64,000 nucleotides of DNA from Miscanthus floridulus. Lineage: Eukaryota; Streptophyta; Magnoliopsida; Poales; Poaceae. Below are positions 11,391 through 22,849 of this stretch, in pieces. The stretch is taken from the NCBI RefSeq assembly GCF_019320115.1, contig NC_089591.1:17648502-17712501 (forward strand), read 5' to 3'. Position numbers and translations under genes: made by a program. The stretch's first letter is position 1; every line of letters begins with the position of its first letter. The notes under the pieces were generated by a model that saw only the letters and a list, made by a program, of their open reading frames with translations, had not been told where the DNA came from and made no database searches.

Positions 11391-14300
11391 CCATATGGCT
11401 ACTGTACTGTACTGTAAGTCCCAGATAATCACTTACAGATAAGTCCTTAGGGAGAGGAATCTAGAGCATTTAGAAAGTAGCTAAACACTCTAGCCCCCTA
11501 TTTCCATGTTACTAAAAAGTCATGTTTTAATGTTTATTGCATATACCATTAGTCAAGTTACAAGATCATGGTTTTGGTTAAGCACTAGCAAAATCTACCC
11601 AATGCAATATCCCAAAGGTATCAAGGTACAAGATATCAATTATCTAGGATATCCTTATTGGCAACAAGGTAGACACATGCAATATGAATTAAGTGATTAA
11701 ATGTGAATAGGTAACAAGGATGGTCCCATGCTATACATGCCTTACACACCGATCCTTCAGTAAGCTTTAATCTTCAACGTCCTTCTTCTTCTTCTGGATC
11801 ACCACGTATATCTCATCGACTAGACGTAATCATAGATAACCACACAAACATCCATACACATACATGCATAGCATACAATTGCATCTATATTAAAACAGTA
11901 CACCAATCATAGAAAAATAAGTAAAAAAGTTTAAAATACGATTCTACGCATCGCTACGAACACACAGTCGCGAGAAGCACTGTGATCGGAGCTACGGTTG
12001 AAACGATACAACTACCAAGAGATTTGCTTTATACGTGGAAAAGATGGCTATAGGCTTCATTTATGTTAACTATATGAATTCATATATAAAAGATATTTTA
12101 TAAATAATATAGATTAAATTAAGTCAATTTTAGATTTGAATTATAAAACTAAAGTAAAAAAATCATATTTTATTTATAGAATCCAGTTGCATAATCATTA
12201 ATTAAGATATGATTTAAACCATGATTTTTCTGAAATAGTAATATAGTAAACATTATTACTAATGCATAGGTCATGTCGTTATGAAACCAACGCAACTTGA
12301 ACGGACTATTTTGGAGTTAAAATGAATAAGTTATGATTTAAACAAGTTTTCCTTTAGTTAAATAATACATTAAATCTACCCATGAATTTTAGATATTGAA
12401 AACATGTCTAATAGTAGTGTAAACATGTAGAAAACATAAATACGGTCCTAACACAATTCGAACGGGTCAAATCGGACTTAAAACGCAAAAAGTTACACAT
12501 GAAATAAGGTTCAGTGGCATTTCTGTAAATAACTCATACTCATTTTTGAATTAAAACAATTAAAATCTGAATTTTCAAGGATTTTGGACTGCATGCACTA
12601 TTTATGGAAACTACAAGGACTAAAATAGAAGAAAACAGGACCTAAAAGAAATTACTTTGAACTGATTTAGATTGCGGGTTGATTTACCGAAAACATAGGG
12701 GTTTTTCTACAAAATACGCATGACTTGACTGCAGGTTGACCTCGGGTTCTAACCAGTCGGACACATGGGGACACATGGTTGGTGCTGTACACCACGCGCC
12801 ACGCGCTGACCAGCACTGTGGACTGAGTCCACGGCTTGCAAAGGACCGGTTACACCCCCACATGGTATGATCTAATCCTAGCTGTGCAAAATAGATCCGA
12901 CGGCGCCGTGCGATTGGGTGATTCCCCTGTCGTTGCTCTACGCCTCCGGCGAGCCCTCCATTGCCGGTGGCGAGCCAAGCTCGGCGGCGTACGTCGGGAT
13001 GACGTTCAGGACCGTCCCGAGAAAAACTAACCACACGAATGCGATCTACAGGTGCTTACGAACTTGCTAGGGTACCGAACAGGGACGGGGATCAAGTCGG
13101 GGTGGCGTTCCACTGTAGCGCCATTGTTGGCGGCTCAGAAGCTGACCGTTTCAGCATTCTAAGGCACTAAACTCGAAAAGTAAGGGGACGAGGGGGTTTA
13201 GGAGGTCACCGCGATTCGTATGGAGGTGGTTGCGGCGTCTGGAAGGCCTCTGAAGGGGTGGTTCGACGGCGGCGATGATCTGGAGAGAGAGAGGGTGGGT
13301 GAGGATGAATCCAAGCGTAAGGTCACCAAATTGACAATATGGAGGTACATAAGGCTGCATCGGGTCACGGCGGAGCTTCGGGTGGCATCGGCGACTTGGA
13401 TTGGAGCGTCGGAATGATGAATTGCGGCGGCGACTGGTGAGCGTGAGCGCGGACAAAGGAAAGGGGAGAAGGAGCGCTCGGTTCAAGGCTTTAAAGGCTA
13501 GATGAGCACTATGGATGGAAGGGAAGTGGGGTGCTAGGGTGATTGGGCACTTTCCATGCTTGGTGTGGGCGCGGTGTCTTGCCGTCTTGGCGTGCACCAT
13601 CATCGGTGGTGAAGAAGGAAGGGGAGTATGGGGAAGGAAGGAAAGAGCACTGACGAATGGGTCTCGGCTCGCAGCGATGGAGAAGGGAGCGGTGCATGCG
13701 GGTGCGGGCGGTGCGGGGAGGAGGCCAAGCTAGGCCGCGCAGTGTGCGCGTGGAGTGACATGGAGGGAGGGCATGGAGTAGCAGGCCGGTTGCTGGGCAG
13801 GCCATGCAGGAGGAAAAGAAGGAAGGGAAAGGAGGGGGACTGGGCCACAGGCCATGCGCGGGAGGAAGGAAAAGAGAGGCGTGAGCTGGGCCAAGAGTGG
13901 GAGGGAAGAGGAATAGACTAGGCCGGCGGAGAGGAGGAAAGGAGTGGGCTAGCCAGAGGAAATGTGGGCCTTCGGGCCAAAATGAGAGAGAGGGTTTTTC
14001 TTCTTTTTTTATTTTTTTTCAAATCTTTTTTTTTCTAGTTTTCAATTCTAAGCCAAATTCAAATCAAATTCAAGTATAGTTTCAAATATACTTTCCTATC
14101 CAAATAAAAATGGACAATTTTATTAGGCTTTCCAAGATAAACTTTACAACTTTTAAATTCCTTCATTTTGTAATTTTCTTTTCTTTTATTTCAAAGCCAT
14201 TTTCAAACCCTTTTCAAAAACATTCCAAATTACTTTGGAGTTTGGATCAACACCATTCATCACAATAAATAAAATGCAATAGCATGTATGCTCACACATG

Positions 14301-14425
14301 TTACTACCTTATGATGAATTTTAAATTAATGAAAAATTTTATTTTTCTATATTTCATGTGCACAAAAATTCATAAATAAATCATTTTAGCCCTATTTCAA
14401 AAGAAGCAAATTTTACGGTGTTACA
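11390..14425 (-). repeat. Truncated long LTR, family H (copy H1)
   Basis: Aligns with the H solo LTR at about 60100-63183: shared AATCCTTxxGTAAGCTTTAAT near 11752, shared ACACACA(G/A)(T/A)CGC, shared ends (ACGGTGTTACA at 14415-14425, ATGGTGTTACA at 63173-63183). On the minus strand it therefore starts TGTAACACC at 14425. About the last 0.85 kb of the LTR is missing at the left. It has the same plan as H2: an AT-rich start (14000-14425), a GC-rich island (12700-13980), then AT-rich sequence with degenerate 160-base modules. ORFs in the GC-rich island are not supported as genes. Confidence 0.7.
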
Positions 14426-15066
14426 GATTCCGAGACGGCAATGGGTCGACAACCCAAGACATGGGGAGGAGACGGTCGTGGCTTGGCCACAATCCACATC
14501 GAGGTCGCATTGACCTTGCTCCTTTTTTCCCTGACATCCTTCTCGGCCCCATGTGGGGAGAGGCTTGTCCACCATAACCATGTGGTCGAAGCGGTGCACC
14601 TCGTCGAGGTCAATGGGTAATTTGAGTGGGACCCGATATCCTCCCCAATCGACATGGAGTTTGGCTGTGCCTCATAGAGAGATGTCCCATACATCATTGG
14701 CCATCAAGCCCGTTGGTCCCCAACCACCTCTGTAGTGCCCAAAGGGCAAGATGCCTCCCCCTAGAGGGGCTCAACCCGAGCGACTTTGAAGCGAACAACT
14801 CAAACACAGGAGGAGATGGTCGTGAGGCTCTACACCACCGATTAGAGCCATAGGGGCCCACTCATCCTGCCCCTACCTCTTTTATGGCCTCAAACCCATC
14901 TAAGGGATAGCCTAAGAGTGGGTTTCCTAAGCACAACACGAGGTCATGGTTGTGGCAGGCTGCTCTGCGCGTGGACTTAGGGGCTCACTGCCTCCTCGGT
15001 TATGATGCAACTTAATGGTGCTCGTCCATGTGGGAACATTTGATGCACCGTGCCGCATGGTTGTTG
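14426..15066. other. Unassigned sequence between LTR H1 and element G
   Basis: Moderately GC-rich, with overlapping ORFs on both strands (such as 14413-14697 minus and 14626-14853 plus), all short. No domain that I recognise and no match elsewhere in the window. It may be the left flank of the element into which G inserted, whose other side would be 27520-28112. Confidence 0.4.
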
Positions 15067-16974
15067 TGTGTCAGCACAAAAAATGCATCGGCACACGACA
15101 AGCCAAAAGGATCTGCTAGATGGAGCTGGAGACCCGCTTGGCTTCAACGCAGGGATAACTGATCATGCGTATTCCTCTCGAGACGTGCCAGTCAATTTGA
15201 CCCTATAATTGATAAGGAGAGAATGTTTATCAGTAATTTAAGGTGGAACATGTTGGTCTATGCCCAGATAGTTTCAAGTGTGCCACTTTGGGAGCAGCCA
15301 GACAGGAAATTGACTAAATAGCTGATACACATAGAAATCGACTGTTACAGACAGTAAAGCTCATGGATCACAATTAATTTTATGTTGATAGGTACAATGC
15401 CCGCAGACGTAAGTGAGATCATCAGCTAGGTGGATATTACCAGTATGAATCATAGAGCCAATGAATCTAATCAGGAAAAGATATAGCATGGAAACAAATT
15501 GACTATCTAATACAAATGAATCTACAAACGCTCTAAATCTAATATGTTACCATCAATAGTGAGGTTCGACTGGATCAATAGCAGCTATGATGATAATAAC
15601 AAACTAAAACCAAAGAATTAGTAAAACCATCTATACTTCGATAGGCTTTCTAAAAGACATGCTATACGTAAAGGCTCAGATAAATCGGCTGAAATAATCG
15701 ATTCAGGTGAAAAGAGACTACAGCGTATGAACAATCGACTATTTCACATGAACAAACCTATGGACTTCTCAGACTCAACCTGCTATCTCTAACAATGGGG
15801 TTCAACTGGATCGATGTAGCCATGAAAAAGACAACGAATCAAACCCTTAAAGTACATAGATCTATTCACACTTAACAAAATCATGGACACATATTGTAGG
15901 CGTTAATGCATAGGCTATCGTCTATTTATGCAGGCATAGCAAAAAGCTAAGGTCATGCCAAATCAAGAACAAATCTACTAACTTGCATCCTCCAATCTAT
16001 AGTGCCATCAGTGGGGATCAACCGGATCGTTATAGCCATAATGGTGAATTATAAACTAGATTTAACTAGCCAGCAAACCTCTTCAAGATTATTCATGCCT
16101 TAACTGCGTACTACGTACGATCAAGATTGAAGTAGAATGGCTGATGAAACATAACCCGTTGCTCAGAGTAAGGAACATCATGTTGTAATAAAGCAAATGA
16201 CGGACTAAAAGGATATAAGGCCGATCTAACTCAATCTTGACCGGGCGGATTGATGTTGCTGCAAACTAATGACAATGAAGGCATCAACAAGACCAGTAAC
16301 TTAATGAATCTACCCGAAGGACGCCACCCTTAGATAGAGTTGATAACTTAACCTTAATCTAGTTCAAGCAATGGAGGTTGACCGGATCAATGCAGCCATA
16401 CTTGAACAAGACAACAGTCGATAACTAGCTTATACTAAGGTTCACAGTGGAGGTCGATCAGATCGATGTAGTTGTACAAACCAAAGTATAAACCATGATG
16501 GTACTTACAGACAAACCGAAGGTCAGTCGGACTGATGTAGCCCTGCTTACTAAAGAACTCGCTGAGATCTACTCTACGCCTACTCCTAAGGGTTGGTCGA
16601 AGCCAAAAAAGTAAATAACTTGTGTTTGATTGATTGGATGTCTTTTTACAATAGCCGGGGTCCAATATTTATACCCAGAGCCTAAATATGAATCCTACTT
16701 AAGTATGACTCAATACAATCTTTGGTATAGAATAAAACATTCCTAATTTAAGATAACTTGGACCCTAATCTTTCCCTTTTTGTAGAGTCCAATATATTTC
16801 TCCCAGCGCCAATCGTAGCTTTTGTCGTTATCTGCTGGCGCTATCTGAAGAGAGCCGATTCTAGCGCTACATTTGAATATGCTAATATCATCTTTATGCA
16901 ATCGATTCCTTGATGACACGATCTTGGGAGCTTCAAGTTCCTACAAGTCTTCTTTCCAAATTTTGGTGTAAACA
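15067..16974 (-). repeat. 3' LTR of element G
   Basis: Collinear with 25613-27519. A minus-strand TATA box (TATAAATATT) lies at 16664-16673. The body contains seven degenerate copies of a module like GAGGTCGACCGGATCGATG, at about 15561, 15794, 16012, 16245, 16372, 16448 and 16520. No coding capacity. Confidence 0.85.
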
Positions 16975-16999
16975 CATGCCCCCTAATTTTGGGATAAAA

Positions 17000-17949
17000 G
17001 TAATTTTATTCCAAAATTATCATGCCTGCACCCCTGACAGGTCTTTAGTCATGGGTAGAGAATCTTGATCTGGGGTCTACTGTCTGTCACCGTCTTTGCC
17101 AGCTTATGAGCCCATGCTTCAAAGCTTTACGAGAGCATCATCGCTTCATGGGCGTTTGAATCCATCTTTCTAGGCTGACTATAAAATGTCTATCTGACTC
17201 TGGCGATAGCAATTCAACAACTCAGTTATGTTTCTCTTCTACTTGCTTCCTCGAGTGCCTCTAGCTCCACCGGTCCCTCCATGGTCTAATTCCTTGCTAT
17301 GAGGATCTTAAGTGGTTAGAAGAATTCTTGTGCATAGGGTGATTGTGTCGCTCATCTTAGCGCCTTGTCGAGCAAGAGGATCAGCTATTACGGTTGGAAG
17401 AATTCTTGTGATATCACCTGAGTCTTTTCTCCATGATCGTAAAGCTGTTCTAGTGTTTGCAAGTGCTAAAATGTGTGGACACCTTCCCCTTGTTCACTTC
17501 ATCAAATGCCCGTTGAAAAAACCACAGGCTTCTTTCCCACGGTTTCCCAGCCACCAAGAAATGGACATCTTTTAATAGGCGACTTTCTTTCCCATTGTTT
17601 CCCAGTCATTGAGAAATCAATTGGGTATATGGGCATCTTTTAAGCAGGCAACCTTTCTCCTTCCCTTGATGCAATTTTATCAATGGACCGATGTGACTCG
17701 GTTCATGATGACCTTTGGCCTTGTGGGGATCTAGACTCCCTTCAATCCAAAGAAGCCTTGGTGGGTTGATCACTGGTTAATGTAAACCTTTCATATCTAT
17801 CCCATGATATTTTGTAATTATGGGAAGCAATAAATCCGATTCTGTTGTCTCTTCGTGATTCGCCCCTAAATTTCTAGAGTGTCGATCCATTTCCATATCT
17901 GACTTTAATTCCATAACCCTGGCGAAGTCTATCTTCTCACCTTCCTGGG
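17000..17949 (+). promoter_or_regulatory. Upstream region of the antisense gene in element G
   Basis: About 950 bases between the 3' LTR and the TATA box of the antisense gene. No gene is evident. A motif 'gaagaattcttgtg' occurs twice (17319 and 17398), and 'cccacggtttcccag' / 'cccattgtttcccag' is another local repeat (near 17537 and 17591). Confidence 0.4.
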
Positions 17950-17957
17950 CTATATAT
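17950..17957 (+). promoter_or_regulatory. TATA box of the antisense gene in element G
   Basis: CTATATATACGG on the plus strand, about 95 bases before the preferred ATG at 18050. Transcription would be expected to start near 17980, which puts the upstream in-frame ATG at 17969 outside the transcript and favours 18050. Confidence 0.55.
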
Positions 17958-18049
17958 ACGGGTCATGGTTGTGGATTGAAAAACAACCTGTTTTGTCCCA
18001 AACCTTCCGCTTCTTTTGTGCAATTCTGCTTTCAAATAATTTTGAAGGT

Positions 18050-18768
18050 ATGGAGAACGACAATAGGCCTGCTAAGGAGGTCTTCAATAGTTCTGCGTCA
18101 CCACACCGGCGTCTTCGTCACCAGGAGGGTGTAACTCGGGATGCTCCCATCATCTTGGAGCACAGGGCTGACTCTACTAAACATTCAGGGTCGTCCTCAT
18201 CAACAACTCACCGCTAGCTCCCCTGCTACCTAAGGAGGAGGATCAATAATGATGATCTACTTGCCTCCATCGATCGGGCTAGACAGAAGCTCGCTGACTG
18301 CCTCTCCATCATAGAATCGGCTCTAGCCATGGCTCAATGCCAATCACCCTCCGAGGCTGACTCGGTGGAGGATAGGTTGGCCAAAGCTGAGGCTAGAATC
18401 ATGGGTGAGATGCCTACCACAACTTTCTGTCTTTACTTAATTTTATCTTCAAGATCTTGATCATCCCTCCCTTGAATCTTTTAGATCTATCGGCTCAGCT
18501 GGAAAGCCTCTGATCAGCTGCAGAGTACGTGATAGGATTCATCAATGCCAGAGGCGCCATTTCGGTGGCTCGCTTGCATGACATCCCAAACTATGTCAGA
18601 GAGGTCGCTCTTCATGGCGTTTGTCATGGTGCTGCCATGGCATTGGCTGCTGCGCAAGCCCATTTTGGCCATGAGCTTCGACTTCTTCCCACTGGTTTTC
18701 CAACCACTGAACACCCTGGGGATCATGAGCACCTAGTCGAGGTTTCTTCCATGCCGCCAACTCTATAG
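18050..18768 (+). pseudogene. Spliced antisense gene inside element G, two exons
   Basis: Encoded opposite to gag-pol, between the integrase gene and the 3' LTR. Exon 1 is 18050-18404, the intron 18405-18484 (GTGAGA...TTTTAG) and exon 2 18485-18768. Splicing keeps frame: ATG-G joins AT-CTA, giving M-D-L-S-A-Q-L, 212 codons in all. Exon 1 is Ser/Arg-rich, then helical (DRARQKLADCLSIIESALAM). Exon 2 has a Cys/Ala/His block (VREVALHGVCHGAAMALAAA) and an acidic end. TAG at 18215 and TGA at 18511 disrupt it; both fit deaminated CAG and CGA codons. Extra antisense ORFs are known from Tat-lineage elements such as maize Grande. Function unknown; I see no transposase catalytic motif. Intron call is inference. 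Confidence 0.6.
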
Positions 18769-19050
18769 CCCTCACTTCCTAGGCCGATGACATAGTAAAC
18801 AATGTGTTTTCTGGCCTGTAGCCTGTAATATGTGACACTAGCAAACAATTTCTTCATCTTAAGTGGTTTCTCTTTTGCTTCATACTTCATGTTCCATGCA
18901 TCAATTTATCCGTGTTTGCTTTGCTCTTCTAGGCGATACATATTGTACTGGCTTTTCCCCCTTCGGGTTCATTTTTTGAACTAGAGGCGATACCCTTCTG
19001 GTATCGCTATTAGAACTGATGATCCAACTAATCGGTTGTCAAGTATTATT

Positions 19051-20256
19051 TCAAACACTAGGATAATATTTCTTTAGATATTTTCTGTTGATTGCTCTAT
19101 CAAACTCTTCTCCTCCTCCTAGTATTTCTACAATATAAGCATTGCTAGGCGAACAACGTTTAATCCAATAAGGTCCTTCCCAATTAGGCAACCATTTGCT
19201 GAACTTGCTGTCCTTTGACTTGATCGACAATTTTACTTTCCAGACTAAGTCTTCTTCATAAAATTGCTTGCCCTTGACCTTTTTATTATAATATTTTGCA
19301 ATCCTTAGTTTATTGGCTTCGATATTCTCAAGAGCACGCAGCCGATGGCAACTCAAGTCATCTAAGTCATCTATCATAAGATTCTTTTAGACTTCAGCTG
19401 GCAAATCATTTTGCAATGTGACATGCATCGATCTAGTTTGAATTTCCCAAGGAAGGACTGCATTATGACCATACACAAGTTCATAAGGTGATGTTTTAAT
19501 TGATCCATGATAGGCCATCCTATATGCCCATAATGCCTCATTAAGTGTTGAATGCCACTTCCTTGGCTGCTCCTCAATCTTTTTCTTGATCAGCTTAATC
19601 ATAATTTGATTGGACACCTCTGCTTGGCCATTAGCCGGAGCATAGTAAGGGGAAGAATTTAGTAGCATAATTCCTATACTAGCAGCAAAATCTTCAAACT
19701 TTTTTGATGTAAACATTGTCCCTTGATCAGTGGTGATAGTTTGAGGAATTCCAAAATGATACACAATATGCTCTTTGACAAAATCAACCATGTTCTTTGA
19801 GGTCACTATCTTCAAAGGAATTGCCTCAAGCCACTTAGTGAAGTAATTTGTTGCTACCAATATGAACTTATGTCCTTTACTTGAAGGCAGAAAAATCTAG
19901 CCAATTAGATCAATTCCCCAACCTCGAAACGGCCATGGTTTGATTATTGGATTCATAGCCGATGCGGGTGATCTCTGAACACTACCAAAATGTTGACAAT
20001 CTTGGCACCCCTTATAGTATTCAAAATAGTCTTCTAGTATCATTGGCTAGAAATATCCAATCCTACGAATTATCCATTTCATCTTATAAGCCAATTGATG
20101 AGCTCCACATATCCCTTCATGTACTTCACCCATTAGCACCTTTGCTTCTTCTTGATTTAAGCATTTAAGCAACACCCCATCAACTGTTTTGTAATATAGC
20201 TGATCAACTAATAAAACATACTTAGTCCATTTGTACCTTAGCTTCCTGGTAACTTT
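19051..20256 (-). pseudogene. Integrase of element G
   Basis: Inserts element DNA into the chromosome. On the minus strand the N-terminal zinc-binding region (about 20010-20130, H...H and CQDC) is followed by the catalytic core with all three acidic positions visible: GIDLIG, TTDQGTMF and GQAEVSNQ. The C-terminal part (KLRIAKYYNKKVK, then WEGPYWI) ends at 19051 without a chromodomain. Stops include a few in 19860-20050 (for example in the G-stop-IFLPSSK stretch) and one at 19387. The domain is in one frame and is the best preserved integrase of the Tat-like elements here. Confidence 0.85.
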
Positions 20257-22286
20257 CTATGATAGATTCCTAAGGTAATCGACTATTTCAACTCTCCAAT
20301 CATTATTTGAGGTTTCACTACTTAAGACCTCTTGAAACATTCGATAACCTGACGCATTTTGAGCTAAACGATTAGCTTCTTGATTTTGTGCTCTTGGAAT
20401 ATATTGAAGAGAGACATGAGGAAATTCCTTGAGCAACCCTTGGCACTCATCATAATGTCCCCTCAGAGCATCTTCTTTGCACTCATATAGACTGACCAAC
20501 TGATTAATAACTAACTGTGAATCTCCAAATACCTCAATTGCTTCAGCCTTTACTTCATGAAGAAGCTGAAGCCCCTTAAGAATAGCTTCATATTCTACCT
20601 AGTTGTTGGTAATCACTGGCTCAGTTGGAAAAGCAAACTCAAAACTTGCCCCCCGAGGTGAAATAATAACAATACCAATGCCACCACCTTGCTTGCACGA
20701 TGACCCATCAAAGAACAACGTCCAGGGTACTAGCTCCGTATAGCCAACACTTGGCTTATGATGCTGGGTGATAAAATTGGCTATTACTTGCCCTTTGACT
20801 ACTTTAGCCGATTCGTACCTCAAGTCAAATTCTAACAATGCAAGAATCCACTTTCCCATTCCTCCATTTAATATTGGCAGTGATAGCATGTGCTTGATCA
20901 CATCAGTGTTAGAGATAACTATACACTCAGCCGACAACAAGTAATGTCGTAATTTGGTGCAAGAGAAATATAAGCATAAGCATAACTTCTCGATGGGAAA
21001 ATATCTTGTCTCTGGATCCAGAAGCCTTCTACTGAGATAGAAAACAACTCGTTCTTTCCCTTCAAACTCTTGCATCAGGGCTGATCCAATCGTATGGTCA
21101 TCAGCCGATATATACAACTTGAAAGGCTTACCTTGTTGAGGAGGGATCAACACGGGTGGACATTTCATGTCTTCTTTCATCTCCTCAAACGCTTTTTGTT
21201 GTACATCACCCCATTTAAATTCTTGATCGTTTTTCAACTTCAATAAGGGAGAAAACGACAGAATTCTCTCTAACAAATTTGAAATAAACCTCCTGATAAA
21301 ATTAATTTTACCAAGCAAAGATTTTAACTTTGTTTTAGTAGTCGGGGGCACTGCCTCATCAACTGCCTTCATCCTTTTTTGACCAATTTTGATTCCTCTC
21401 TCGTGGACCATGAAACCCAAGAATTGTTCAGCTGATACTCCAAAGACACACTTATTAGGATTCATCTTTAGACCATGTTTTCTTGTCACTCCAGAGTCTC
21501 CCACAAATCAGCTAGATGTTCCTTGTACCCCTTGGATTTTATCATCACATCATCAATGTAGATTTCAACAATCTTGCCGATCAACTTATGAAAAATATAA
21601 TTCATTGCCCTCTGATAAGTTGCATCGGCATTCTTCATACCAAAGGTCATTACAACCCATTCAAATAAACTGATTGCATAAGGGCATCTGAAAGCTGTCT
21701 TTGTAATGTCTTCCTCAGCCATGAAAATTTGGTTATATCCTGCATTGCCATCCATAAAGCTAATAACCTTGTGCCCGGCTGCTGTGTCTACCAACATATC
21801 GGCTATCGACATCGGATAACCATCCATGGGTGTAGCCTTGTTCAGATCTCTAAAATCGATGCAAACTCTTAACTTCCCATTCTTCTTATACATAGGAACA
21901 ACATTCGATATCCACTCTGCATATCAGCATGGACAGATAAACTTTGCTTCTAGTAATCTTTCAGTCACCTTTTTGATATCATCAAGTATGTTTGGATTGA
22001 ATCTCCTCGGAGCCTATTTAAATGGCCGATACCCAGGTTTGATTGGCTACCGATGTTCAACAATCGATCGGTCTAGACCAAGCATCTCATAGTATTCCTA
22101 AGCAAAACAATCTTTAAATTCCTTTAATAAATCGACTAACTCTTGCTTATACTCAGGATCCAACTTGGCACTTACATACATCGGCCTAGGCCTATCTCTA
22201 GAACTAATATCTACCTCTTCTAATTCATCGGCCGACGTGAAGCCATGTCCCAGCTTGCCATTTATACAATCTATCGGATTATCCAT
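20257..22286 (-). pseudogene. Reverse transcriptase and RNase H of element G
   Basis: Copies element RNA into DNA. RT starts after DNPIDCINGK (22286) and carries the fingers block KLRVCIDFRDLNKATP, then the catalytic YIDD (EIYIDDVMIKSK, near 21550). The frame changes at about 21490 between HLADLWETLE and KHGLKMNPNKC, a single-base slip. The connection domain (SLLGKINFIRRFISN) and the RNase H domain (TLFFDGSSCKQGGGIG, then GDSQLVINQL) follow. A TAG near 20600 falls where Gln (CAG) is expected in VITNN-x-VEYEA. The region upstream of 21893 has several stops but is collinear. Not functional as it stands. Confidence 0.85.
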
Positions 22287-22774
22287 TAAAACAAATTTTC
22301 AAAGCTGACTGCTTGGATCGGCTGTTGGCTTTCATTATTGATTCTAATGAAGCCTCCTTCCCATAACTTGCCAGAAAAGCACTCAAAGTCTTCTTGCTCC
22401 CAAAATGCTAGATCGACTACCGTGATACTCACAGATTCATCAGCGTGAACTAGCTCAACATCATCTCCATGCCATTGAATCAAACATTGATGCATGGTTG
22501 ATGGCACACAGCAGTTTGCATAAATCCAATCATGACCAAGGAGTAAACTGTATGAACCTTTTCCATCGAGGACGAACAATGTAGTGAGCAGTGTCTTACT
22601 TCTGATTGTTAGTTCGACGTTCATTGCCCCCTGGGTTTTAGACACATTACCTCCAAAATCCTTAAGCATCATGTTGGTCTCAATCAAATCTCCTGGTCCC
22701 TTGCCAAGTTTACAAAAAGTGGTGTAAGGCATAAGATTAACAGAAGCACCACCATCCACCAACATCTTGTTCAT
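22286..22774 (-). pseudogene. Aspartic protease of element G
   Basis: The retropepsin that cuts Gag-Pol. The active-site region reads MLVDGGASVNLMPYTTF, with the D-G-G-A-S form typical of Tat/Athila proteases, and the second half has LLGHDWIYANCCVPSTMHQ. Its frame is offset from both gag and RT, so a frameshift separates it from RT at 22286. Upstream, 22775-22850 continues the domain with stops. Confidence 0.8.
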
Positions 22775-22849
22775 CGGCTTCCTATCAACAAAACTTTTTA
22801 CATATAAAGCCTTTAAGTGCTGATCCTTGACTGGTTTATCGAATATAGC

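Noticed and set aside
13151..13921. Overlapping ORFs on both strands in the GC-rich island of H1
   Set aside because: Low-complexity Arg/Gly/Ser-rich translations in all frames, typical of purine-rich GC-rich DNA inside an LTR.
15540..16560. Regular short repeats considered as a CRISPR-like array
   Set aside because: Repeats are degenerate, spacing is uneven, they lie in an LTR and the genome is eukaryotic.
17312..17575. 88-codon plus-strand ORF upstream of the antisense gene
   Set aside because: It lies before the TATA box, has no recognisable domain and includes local sequence repeats; more likely promoter-region sequence.
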